This document shows, in pieces, positions 1 through 4,913 of a stretch of DNA of 10,222 nt. The stretch is from Bacillota bacterium (GTDB lineage Bacteria > Bacillota > Clostridia > Lachnospirales > Lachnospiraceae). The position numbers and the translations under genes are program-made. Each line of letters starts with the position of its first letter. The first letter of the stretch is position 1. The notes beneath the pieces are model-generated. The model was not told the origin of the DNA, did no database searches, and worked only from the letters and a program-made list of their open reading frames with translations. The stretch is taken from positions 1-10,222 of the forward strand of contig JAEWMT010000023.1 of NCBI GenBank assembly GCA_023393095.1, written 5' to 3'.

Positions 1-87
1 CTCCAGAGGTTCTACTACAAAACGTCCAAACTTCTTATCTTCGGAAATTTCTGCAATCTCTATTTTGGGTTTTTCAAAATCAAACAC
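1..87 (-). CDS. rpoA: DNA-directed RNA polymerase alpha subunit, N-terminal fragment
   Basis: Only the first 29 codons are inside the window; the gene continues past position 1. The translation begins MFDFEKPKIEIAEISEDKKF and continues with GRFVVEPLE, the usual opening of bacterial RpoA, whose N-terminal domain dimerises and nucleates assembly of the polymerase core. The start is GTG at 85-87, preceded by a strong ribosome binding site (GAAGGAGGG at about 95-103). A GTG start explains why a search for ATG would miss it. It lies 75 bp downstream of rpsD, the usual clostridial alpha-operon order. The identification is secure from the N-terminus and the context; nothing can be said about the C-terminal domain. 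Confidence 0.95.
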   Translation of the reverse strand, partial: MFDFEKPKIEIAEISEDKKFGRFVVEPLE

Positions 88-162
88 AACAGGACCCTCC
101 TTCTGGGTATTTTGAGTTGCATATAGGCATTACAAATAGATATTCGTAATTGTCTATATTTA

Positions 163-759
163 TTATTTGGAATACAACTCGACAATTAACACTTCATTAA
201 CCGGAACATCAATCTGGTCCCTTGTAGGAATTTCCTTAACAACACCTGTAAATGCCTCGTGACTAGCCTCAAGCCATGCAGGTACGGTTCTTCCGTCAGT
301 TACCTCAAAAACATCCTTATATCTCTGTGTATTCTTGAATTTTTCTTTGATTTCAATTTTATCTCCAGCCTTTAATGTGTAAGATGGGATGTTTACACAT
401 TTGCCGTTTACTAATACATGCTTATGATCAACGATCTGTCTAGCTTCTTTTCTTGTTCTTGCATATCCCATACGGAACATAACATTATCAAGTCTAAGCT
501 CTAACAGAGTGATTAAGTTCTCACCTGCTGTACCAATCTTCATCTTCTGAGCTCTTGCAAATAAATTTCTGAAAGGCTGCTCTAACATACCATAGATAAA
601 CTTGGCCTTCTGCTTTTCTCTTAACTGAGTACCATATTCACTTACTTTCTTACCTGCTCTGGAAAATGATCTGTTGGATTTCTTATCAATACCTAAATAA
701 GCAGGCTCCAGACCAAGGGATCTGCATTTCTTTAAAACTGGGCTCATATCTCTTGCCAT
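163..759 (-). CDS. rpsD: 30S ribosomal protein S4
   Basis: A 198-residue S4, a primary 16S rRNA binder that starts 30S body assembly. The S4 RNA-binding domain is clear at about residues 87-138 (LELRLDNVMFRMGYARTRKE, then the VLVNGK turn). The N-terminus has a single cysteine (C12; the only other is C121), so this is the zinc-free form that lacks the four-cysteine cluster of the classical S4. The opening MARDMSPVLKKCRSLGLEPA differs from the Bacillus and E. coli N-termini and resembles what I recall from Lachnospiraceae-type S4. The ATG at 757-759 has AAGGAGGT eight bases upstream, and that site overlaps the rpsK stop, suggesting coupled translation. In E. coli S4 is the translational repressor of the alpha operon; whether that holds here is unknown, but the structured rpsM leader makes the question relevant. 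Confidence 0.97.
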   Translation of the reverse strand: MARDMSPVLKKCRSLGLEPAYLGIDKKSNRSFSRAGKKVSEYGTQLREKQKAKFIYGMLEQPFRNLFARAQKMKIGTAGENLITLLELRLDNVMFRMGYARTRKEARQIVDHKHVLVNGKCVNIPSYTLKAGDKIEIKEKFKNTQRYKDVFEVTDGRTVPAWLEASHEAFTGVVKEIPTRDQIDVPVNEVLIVELYSK

Positions 760-777
760 CGTTAGCTACCTCCTTAA

Positions 778-1185
778 TTAGACTCTTCTACGTTTCGGCG
801 GGCGACATCCGTTATGAGGAACCGGAGTTACGTCCTTAATGCTTGTTACTTCAATACCACAGGCCTGAAGCGCACGGATTGCTGCTTCTCTTCCTTGACC
901 AGGTCCTTTCACCATAACCTCTACTGATTTTAAACCATGAACAAGTGCTGCCTTTGCTGCTGTTTCAGCTGCCATCTGAGCTGCATAAGCTGTTGATTTT
1001 CTTGAACCTCTGAAGCCTAATCCGCCGGCACTTGCCCAAGAAAGTGCATTGCCTTCAGAATCGGTCAGCGTAACAATTGTATTGTTAAAAGATGACTGAA
1101 TGTGTGCCTGTCCACGATCGACATTTTTCTTCACACGCTTCTTTGTCACTTTTTTAGCTGATGCTGTTGCCATTTTCTTAGCCAT
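778..1185 (-). CDS. rpsK: 30S ribosomal protein S11
   Basis: A 135-residue S11, a late-binding protein of the 30S platform near the mRNA exit region and the E site. The family core is clear: GQAHIQSSFNNTIVTLTD, SAGGLGFRGSRKSTAYAAQ and the C-terminal DVTPVPHNGCRPPKRRRV. The N-terminus carries a lysine-rich extension (MAKKMATASAKKVTKKRVKK), as is common in Firmicutes. The ATG at 1183-1185 has AGGAGGG eight bases upstream. An alternative start at Met5 would put the binding site too far away. Its upstream spacer of 183 bp is unusually long for the rpsM-rpsK junction and may hold regulatory structure. It ends 18 bp before rpsD. Confidence 0.97.
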   Translation of the reverse strand: MAKKMATASAKKVTKKRVKKNVDRGQAHIQSSFNNTIVTLTDSEGNALSWASAGGLGFRGSRKSTAYAAQMAAETAAKAALVHGLKSVEVMVKGPGQGREAAIRALQACGIEVTSIKDVTPVPHNGCRPPKRRRV

Positions 1186-1368
1186 CTAACAAACCCTCCT
1201 ATTGGATTATTTCTGCGATTGAAATATTAATTCTCAGCCGCATCTAATACATTGAATTGTTTGAGCAATTCAACTGCTTTGAATGATCCGAGCTTACCCG
1301 GACACAAATCATTATTTTAAATTGTTGCAGTTAACAAGATAAACTTATTAAAAGTCCCTTGTTACGAA
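1186..1368 (-). other. Long rpsM-rpsK spacer with hairpins and a short open frame
   Basis: The spacer between rpsM and rpsK is 183 bp, where a few tens of bases would be expected. On the operon strand it holds three possible stem-loops: AACAAG/CTTGTT at 1333-1363 directly after the rpsM stop, a bulged stem using ATGA/TCAT and TCCG/CGGA at 1283-1312, and a perfect TTGAATTG/CAATTCAA hairpin with a six-base loop at 1252-1273. None is followed by a T tract, so they do not look like terminators. A 29-codon open frame (1227-1316) has no start codon with a ribosome binding site, but its end (FKAVELLKQFNVLDAAEN) looks like protein. The rpsK binding site lies at about 1194-1200. Function unknown. Confidence 0.45.
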
Positions 1369-1737
1369 TTACTTCTTCTTATTAGCAACAGTTCTTCTCG
1401 GGCCTTTTCTTGTTCTTGCATTCGTCTTTGTCTTCTGACCACGAACAGGAAGTCCCTTTCTATGACGGATACCTCTATAGCATCCAATTTCCTGTAATCT
1501 CTTAATGTTAAGTGCGATTTCTCTTCTTAAATCACCCTCAACCTGCTGTGATGCATCGATAACATCTTTAATTCTACCGATTTCTTCATCTGTTAAATCC
1601 CTTACGCGAGTATCCGGATTAACTTTTGCTTCAGCAAGTATACGGTTCGCACTAGCCCTACCGATACCGAAGATATAGGTAAGTCCGACTTCTACACGTT
1701 TCTCTCTTGGTAAATCTACACCACTGATACGAGCCAT
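1369..1737 (-). CDS. rpsM: 30S ribosomal protein S13
   Basis: A 122-residue S13, a 30S head protein that contacts the P-site tRNA and forms bridges to the 50S subunit. The sequence opens MARISGVDLPREKRVEVGLT, continues with the helix-hairpin-helix-like FGIGRASANRILAEA, and ends in the basic tail (RGIRHRKGLPVRGQKTKTNA, then RTRKGPRRTVANKKK) that reaches the tRNA. Length matches the family. The ATG at 1735-1737 has GGAGGTG about ten bases upstream. The gene is preceded by a 358 bp spacer with extensive potential RNA structure, so its translation or transcription is likely controlled there. In E. coli this junction is where S4 represses the alpha operon. Confidence 0.97.
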   Translation of the reverse strand: MARISGVDLPREKRVEVGLTYIFGIGRASANRILAEAKVNPDTRVRDLTDEEIGRIKDVIDASQQVEGDLRREIALNIKRLQEIGCYRGIRHRKGLPVRGQKTKTNARTRKGPRRTVANKKK

Positions 1738-1740
1738 GTA

Positions 1741-2050
1741 CTAATTACACCTCCAAATTTTGTTTTGATTTTGTAATGAAAGCATCTATATCCTTCATTA
1801 CACAGCCGCTTTAAATTGTGACTTGCAAGACAATCAGCTTGCAGCTAAGACTCCATGATGACGGCACGGTTCTTAAGACAAATACATGACGGTTTAGATA
1901 GACCCCCATGTCTGCCCACAATATCACAATGTTCTGCCGGTAATTTCCGTCAGATGATTGTAACACAGAAAGCAAGAGCTATAGTAAGCTGTATTCCACA
2001 TAGTTCCTTCCTATCGAAGCAAGGAATCTACCGGCACACAGATTACCAAT
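1741..2050 (-). ncRNA. Candidate structured RNA leader of rpsM
   Basis: Found by hand pairing on the operon strand. Domain 1 (1935-2036) is closed by a 9 bp stem (TGCCGGTAG with TTACCGGCA), one A-A mismatch, then TTCC/GGAA; inside it is a 7 bp stem at 1962-1995 (AATACAG/CTGTGTT). Domain 2 (1815-1930) is closed by ATTGTGA/TCACAAT plus one G-U pair and holds three hairpins: 1884-1911 (ACATG/CATGT with inner GGT/ACC), 1845-1876 (TTAAGA and CCGTG against CATGG and TCTTAG), and 1824-1843 (TGCAAG/CTTGCA). A third element, an 11 bp hairpin at 1772-1802, lies just before the rpsM binding site. Several G-U pairs are valid only on this strand. No known RNA family was recognised. It could act as an autoregulatory leader like the S4 site of E. 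coli, but the sequence does not show the ligand. Confidence 0.6.
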
Positions 2051-2092
2051 ATATAAAACAATAACGAGTCTTTGAGGTACTCGAACTATTGT
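2051..2092 (-). terminator. Terminator-like hairpin directly after rpmJ
   Basis: Three bases after the rpmJ stop the transcript can fold as ACAATA...TATTGT (6 bp) enclosing CGAGT...ACTCG (5 bp), with a small internal loop and a nine-base apical loop. The 3' arm runs straight into TTGTTTTATATATT. This has the form of an intrinsic terminator, though the stem is only moderately GC-rich. Since rpsM, rpsK, rpsD and rpoA follow with no convincing new promoter, partial termination or attenuation is more likely than full termination. Confidence 0.5.
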
Positions 2093-2095
2093 ATA

Positions 2096-2209
2096 TTAGC
2101 CTTGTCTTTGTTTGTGTTTCGGATTTTCACAGATAACTCTGATAGAACCCTTTCTTTTAATGATTTTGCATTTTTCGCAAATCGGTTTTACTGATGACCT
2201 TACTTTCAC
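2096..2209 (-). CDS. rpmJ: 50S ribosomal protein L36
   Basis: A 37-residue L36, the smallest ribosomal protein. The translation begins MKVRSSVKPICEKCKIIKRK and ends in GSIRVICENPKHKQRQG. It keeps the zinc ribbon ligands C11, C14, C27 and H32, so this is the zinc-containing form. The start is GTG at 2207-2209 with a strong binding site (AAAGGGGTGA) a few bases upstream; the non-ATG start and small size make it easy to miss. It is the first gene after the alpha-operon promoter and is followed at once by a terminator-like hairpin, which may keep its expression partly separate from rpsM. Confidence 0.97.
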   Translation of the reverse strand: MKVRSSVKPICEKCKIIKRKGSIRVICENPKHKQRQG

Positions 2210-2243
2210 AGTAATTCACCCCTTTCAAAAAAGTCCGTTCACT

Positions 2244-2272
2244 ATTATATCACCGCAGAGATACAATAGCAA
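2244..2272 (-). promoter_or_regulatory. Promoter of the rpmJ-rpsM-rpsK-rpsD-rpoA operon
   Basis: A perfect TATAAT at 2244-2249 is preceded by TG one base away (an extended -10) and, after a 17-base spacer, by TTGCTA at 2267-2272 (four of six matches to TTGACA). The predicted start of transcription is near 2236-2238, giving a leader of about 28 bases before rpmJ. It lies downstream of the terminator-like hairpin after infA, the right place for a housekeeping sigma-A promoter of the alpha operon. Confidence 0.75.
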
Positions 2273-2294
2273 GCAATATTTTTGCAACATTAGA

Positions 2295-2323
2295 ACTAAG
2301 AATTTGTTGTACGCATTCTTAGT
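2295..2323 (-). other. 9 bp inverted repeat upstream of the alpha-operon promoter
   Basis: ACTAAGAAT and ATTCTTAGT are exact inverted copies separated by 11 bases. The element lies about 23 bases upstream of the -35 box. There is no T tract on either side, so it is not a clear terminator. It could be a DNA binding site for a regulator or an RNA hairpin at the tail of the infA transcript. A short ACCC-GCTT-GGGT hairpin lies beside it on the operon strand (about 2324-2335). Confidence 0.4.
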
Positions 2324-2344
2324 ACCCAAGCGGGTTACGAAGTT

Positions 2345-2368
2345 AAAAGGCAAGCCTACTGCTTGTCC
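2345..2368 (-). terminator. Intrinsic terminator after infA
   Basis: On the operon strand GGACAAGC pairs with GCTTGCC across a five-base loop (AGTAG), giving seven mostly G-C pairs with one bulged A, followed at once by TTTT. It lies about 80 bases downstream of infA and about 70 bases upstream of the alpha-operon -35 box. The T tract is short, so termination may be incomplete. The position suggests it ends the spc-adk-map-infA transcript. Confidence 0.6.
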
Positions 2369-2449
2369 ATAAAAATAATGTAAATAAAGTATCTTCCTAA
2401 TTATAATAAAGTTTTATATTAATCTTAAAATTTATTATTAAATTTGATT

Positions 2450-2668
2450 CTACTTATCTCTCCAGATAATTCTGCCCTTTGATAAATCATAGGGTGAAAG
2501 TTCAAGTGTTACTTTGTCTCCCGGTACAATTTTAATAAAATTCATACGAAGCTTACCGCTAATATGCGCCAGTACTTTATGCCCGTTTTCAAGTTCAACC
2601 TGAAACATCGCATTGGGTAATTTCTCTATTACTGTACCTTCAATTTCAACAACGTCAGTTTTGGACAT
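2450..2668 (-). CDS. infA: Translation initiation factor IF-1
   Basis: A 72-residue IF1, an OB-fold protein that binds the A site of the 30S subunit and works with IF2 and IF3. The family sequence is clear from MSKTDVVEIEGTVIEKLPNA through the HKVLAHISGKLRMNFI core to the ending SPYDLSKGRIIWRDK. The reading frame stays open upstream to 2818, but the ATG at 2666-2668 is the family start, has AAAGGAGG six bases upstream, and no other in-frame ATG, GTG or TTG lies between it and the far end of the open stretch. The leader is a tandem array of GGAGG-containing units, which may affect its translation. A terminator-like hairpin follows. Confidence 0.97.
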   Translation of the reverse strand: MSKTDVVEIEGTVIEKLPNAMFQVELENGHKVLAHISGKLRMNFIKIVPGDKVTLELSPYDLSKGRIIWRDK

Positions 2669-2674
2669 TCCAAT

Positions 2675-2807
2675 CCTCCTTTCACTTTGGGAAGATTTGC
2701 CTCCCTTTCTTTTGGAGGCATTGGCCTCCTCTTCACCTTGGGAGGATTTGCCTCCCTTTCTTTTTGGAGGTATTACCCCCCTTGCCTTATAGGAGGATTT
2801 CTCCTCT
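2675..2807 (-). repeat. Three tandem 51 bp units ahead of infA, each with a GGAGG motif
   Basis: Units at about 2675-2724, 2725-2775 and 2776-2807 (partial, diverged) line up with a 51 bp period. The first two share an identical 19-20 base core (2695-2713 and 2746-2764). On the operon strand each unit carries a CCTCC-type stretch and a Shine-Dalgarno-like GGAGG or GGGGGG; the last one is the real infA binding site. Neighbouring arms can form small hairpins, for example GGGAGG-CAAA-TCCTCC at about 2740-2756. The most upstream unit overlaps the last codons of the KOW gene. Origin by tandem duplication of the ribosome-binding region is the simplest explanation; a role in control is inference. 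Confidence 0.8.
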
Positions 2808-3080
2808 CTCAACAGCATTTATTTGCTTTAACAATTTGATTGCCCTTTTTATTTCCTCATCCTTTACCGTGGTATTAGCCACTTTATCAATTAAAGTCAG
2901 ATCGGATTCTTCAAGCATTCTAATATGTTTCAATTTTTTCTTTTTCATGTTATTCAGCGTTCTAATTTTACCATCCACTAGATATACATATTCATGATCC
3001 AGCTTAAATATTACATAACATTTACCGGAATCGTGCCCGGCCGTTGATACGGCAAAGCCCCCGACCTTAAACTCGTTCAT
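2787..3080 (-). CDS. KOW-domain RNA-binding protein (L14e-like)
   Basis: A 97-residue protein. The first 30 or so residues (MNEFKVGGFAVSTAGHDSGK, then CYVIFKL) form a KOW-type beta barrel like that of the archaeal and eukaryotic L14e family, followed by a lysine-rich stretch (MKKKKLKHIRM, about residues 45-55) and a C-terminal helix. Such a gene between map and infA is characteristic of many Clostridia; its function is not established, but ribosome or RNA binding is the natural guess from domain and context. The ATG at 3078-3080 is preferred because GAGG lies six bases upstream; the TTG four codons earlier has no binding site. Its last codons form the first unit of the infA leader repeat. Confidence is high for the gene, lower for function. 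Confidence 0.88.
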   Translation of the reverse strand: MNEFKVGGFAVSTAGHDSGKCYVIFKLDHEYVYLVDGKIRTLNNMKKKKLKHIRMLEESDLTLIDKVANTTVKDEEIKRAIKLLKQINAVERGEILL

Positions 3081-3113
3081 ACTGTACCTCAACCTAAAGT
3101 ATATTATGATTTA

Positions 3114-3869
3114 TTATTTAAGAATAGTTAATAATTCCGGTTCTCCATCTGTAATCAGAACAGTATTTTCATAATGTGATGATAGTGATCCATCATCGGT
3201 AACAACTGTCCAGTCATCATCATCCCAATATACATCGTAGCGTCCTGCATTTACCATAGGTTCAATTGCCAGGGTCATTCCCGCTTCGAGTTTTGGTCCT
3301 CTCCGTTTTTGAATGAAATTTGGTATCTGCGGTTCTTCATGCATTTCTTTTCCAATTCCATGCCCTACCAAATCCCTGACTACCGAATAACCATTTGCTT
3401 CCACATAATTCTGGATTGCCGCAGAGATCTCATATAAATGACAACCTGCTTTTGCATACTTCATACCCTCGAAAAAGCTCTGTTGCGTCACATCGATTAG
3501 GCGCCTTGCATCCTTAGATATCTCTCCTACACCGATGGTTCTTGCCGCATCCGACTGCCAACCCTTATAGATTACTCCGCAATCCAAGCTAATGATATCA
3601 CCTTCGCGAAGAATTCTTTTTTTATTCGGTATTCCATGTACAACTTCGCTGTTCACCGATGTACATATCGTTGCAGGGAATCCGTTATAATTAAGGAAGG
3701 AAGGAATACAACCATATCCTTTGATAATCTCTGCGCATTTTTTATCAATATCTAGAGTAGAAATACCGGGTTTTACAAAGCCAATGATCTCTTCTAGAAC
3801 ATTCGCTAAAATCCTTCCGGCTTCACGCATCAGTTCAATTTCTTTCTCCGATTTAATACTAATTGACAT
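3114..3869 (-). CDS. map: Type I methionine aminopeptidase
   Basis: A 251-residue enzyme that removes the initiator methionine from nascent proteins with a small second residue. The pita-bread fold is complete. The five metal ligands are D96, D107, H170, E203 and E234, each one position earlier than in E. coli Map, and the active-site histidines H78 (VVHGIPNK) and H177 (EMHEEP) are also present. There is no N-terminal zinc-finger extension. The ATG at 3867-3869 has AAGGAAGAG a few bases upstream, somewhat weaker than the sites of its neighbours. It ends in tandem TAA codons, 33 bp before the KOW gene, and sits 74 bp after adk. Co-transcription with adk and infA is the usual Firmicutes arrangement. 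Confidence 0.97.
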   Translation of the reverse strand: MSISIKSEKEIELMREAGRILANVLEEIIGFVKPGISTLDIDKKCAEIIKGYGCIPSFLNYNGFPATICTSVNSEVVHGIPNKKRILREGDIISLDCGVIYKGWQSDAARTIGVGEISKDARRLIDVTQQSFFEGMKYAKAGCHLYEISAAIQNYVEANGYSVVRDLVGHGIGKEMHEEPQIPNFIQKRRGPKLEAGMTLAIEPMVNAGRYDVYWDDDDWTVVTDDGSLSSHYENTVLITDGEPELLTILK

Positions 3870-3943
3870 GTTATCTCTTCCTTTTTATCCGATTGATAAT
3901 AATGTGTAATCTAATTTATTAACTTCTAGATTTGAAAACATTA

Positions 3944-4588
3944 TTAAGCTTCTACAATCTCTACTATTTCGTTAAATACTACTTCCAAATCCTTGGTACC
4001 ATCCACAGATTTTAAAATTCCTTTACCCTGATAATAGTCAATCAGAGGCTGAGTCTGTTCATGATATACCTTCAGACGTTTCTCAACGGTCTCCGGTTTA
4101 TCATCATCTCTTAAAATCAAGTCAGCACCACATACATCGCAAGTGCCTTCCTTTTTCGGTGGAATTGTTTCAACATGATAGGTTGCTCCGCAATTTACAC
4201 AAGCTCTTCTGCCAGACATACGACTGATTATCTTAGCATCCGGAACATCAACATCAATTGCATATTCCACTGCATCACCATTCTTTGCAAGTGCTTCGTC
4301 AAGTGCCTCTGCCTGTGGAATTGTTCTCGGAAAACCATCCAATACATATCCCTTTTCACAATCAGGCTCTTTGAAACGATCTACTACTAAATCCACAACG
4401 AGTTCATCAGGTACTAATAATCCTTGGTCCATGAAAACCTTTGCTTTCTTGCCAAGTTCCGTTCCGTTCTTAATATTTGCACGGAAGATATCTCCTGTTG
4501 ATATGTGCGGAATTCCATATTTTGCTGCCAATTTCTTAGCCTGTGTTCCTTTACCCGCACCAGGTGCGCCCAACATAATTATCTTCAT
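3944..4588 (-). CDS. adk: Adenylate kinase
   Basis: A 214-residue cytosolic kinase converting ATP and AMP to two ADP. The P-loop GAPGAGKGT spans residues 7-15, followed by the AMP-binding region (ISTGDIFRANI) and the DGFPRT motif (84-89). The LID domain carries four cysteines, C130, C133, C150 and C153 (CVNCG and CDVCG), the structural zinc form common in Gram-positives. The open frame runs eight codons further upstream, but the ATG at 4586-4588 gives the family N-terminus (MKIIMLGAPG) and has AGGAGG seven bases upstream. It is preceded by a 325 bp gap with its own candidate promoter, so it may be expressed partly apart from secY. Confidence 0.97.
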   Translation of the reverse strand: MKIIMLGAPGAGKGTQAKKLAAKYGIPHISTGDIFRANIKNGTELGKKAKVFMDQGLLVPDELVVDLVVDRFKEPDCEKGYVLDGFPRTIPQAEALDEALAKNGDAVEYAIDVDVPDAKIISRMSGRRACVNCGATYHVETIPPKKEGTCDVCGADLILRDDDKPETVEKRLKVYHEQTQPLIDYYQGKGILKSVDGTKDLEVVFNEIVEIVEA

Positions 4589-4742
4589 GAATTTCCTCCT
4601 GTTAATTATCAAAAATATTACAAGCTTGTTGACCTGTTGTTTTTTATTACAGCTTCATTGTATCAGCCAATTGTTCATCAAATCAAATAATCATAATAAA
4701 CTTATACTTAAGTATTATTATCATAAAACATCTTAACAGATT

Positions 4743-4771
4743 ATTATATTCAAATGTGAAACAATTGATAA
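4743..4771 (-). promoter_or_regulatory. Candidate promoter for adk-map-infA
   Basis: TATAAT at 4743-4748 is preceded after 17 bases by TTATCA at 4766-4771, which matches TTGACA at four of six positions. The -35 box lies inside a short inverted repeat (TTGAT-A-ATCAA). In such an AT-rich stretch a chance -10 match is possible, but the position, downstream of the secY hairpin and upstream of adk, fits an internal promoter. Confidence 0.45.
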
Positions 4772-4860
4772 TCAACTTTCAGGATTTACCATATTATTTC
4801 CAAGTAAATTATCGTCCAAAAACCCTGATTTCATACATAATCCTTCGAGAAACACTATAG

Positions 4861-4895
4861 CGGATGCTGCAAAACACAAGGTTTTACAACATCCG
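4861..4895 (-). terminator. 15 bp hairpin after secY
   Basis: Eighteen bases after the secY stop, CGGATGTTGTAAAAC can pair with GTTTTGCAGCATCCG across a five-base loop. All 15 pairs form on the operon strand, two of them G-U; on the other strand those two become A-C mismatches, so the hairpin belongs to this transcript. It is followed by CTATAGTGTTTCTC, not a clean T tract, so it may be a weak terminator, a processing site or a 3' stabiliser. Confidence 0.55.
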
Positions 4896-4913
4896 TCTAA
4901 AGTTTACAACTGA

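Larger units (their letters stand above)
4589..4913. other. secY-adk intergenic region
   Basis: This 325 bp AT-rich gap holds no convincing gene on either strand; the open frames that cross it are antisense to adk and lack binding sites. From the secY side it contains the hairpin at 4861-4895, then a candidate promoter at 4743-4771, a 12 bp perfect palindrome ATACTTAAGTAT at 4704-4715, and the adk ribosome binding site near 4595-4601. The stretch between the promoter and adk would be a leader of about 150 bases with no strong structure that I could see. Confidence 0.6.

Noticed and set aside
1815..2036. Known housekeeping RNA (6S RNA, tmRNA, SRP RNA, RNase P RNA) or T-box
   Set aside because: The characteristic conserved motifs of these RNAs were not found; the region is therefore reported only as an unassigned structured leader.
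1855..2064. 69-codon open frame on the plus strand in the rpmJ-rpsM spacer
   Set aside because: It has no ribosome binding site, no recognisable protein character, and runs antisense through the structured leader.
2112..2372. 86-codon plus-strand frame
   Set aside because: It is antisense to rpmJ and its promoter; the minus-strand L36 explains the region.
2450..2818. 122-residue version of IF1
   Set aside because: The far ATG at 2818 has no binding site and lies inside the KOW gene; the ATG at 2668 has a strong site and the family length.
2787..3092. KOW protein starting at the TTG at 3092
   Set aside because: That TTG has no binding site, while the ATG at 3080 has GAGG at six bases.
4704..4715. 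12 bp perfect palindrome ATACTTAAGTAT as an operator
   Set aside because: It is short and in very AT-rich DNA, where such palindromes are common by chance; noted only in the intergenic description.
4371..4736. Plus-strand frames across adk and its leader
   Set aside because: They are antisense to adk, lack binding sites and have cysteine-rich shadow composition.
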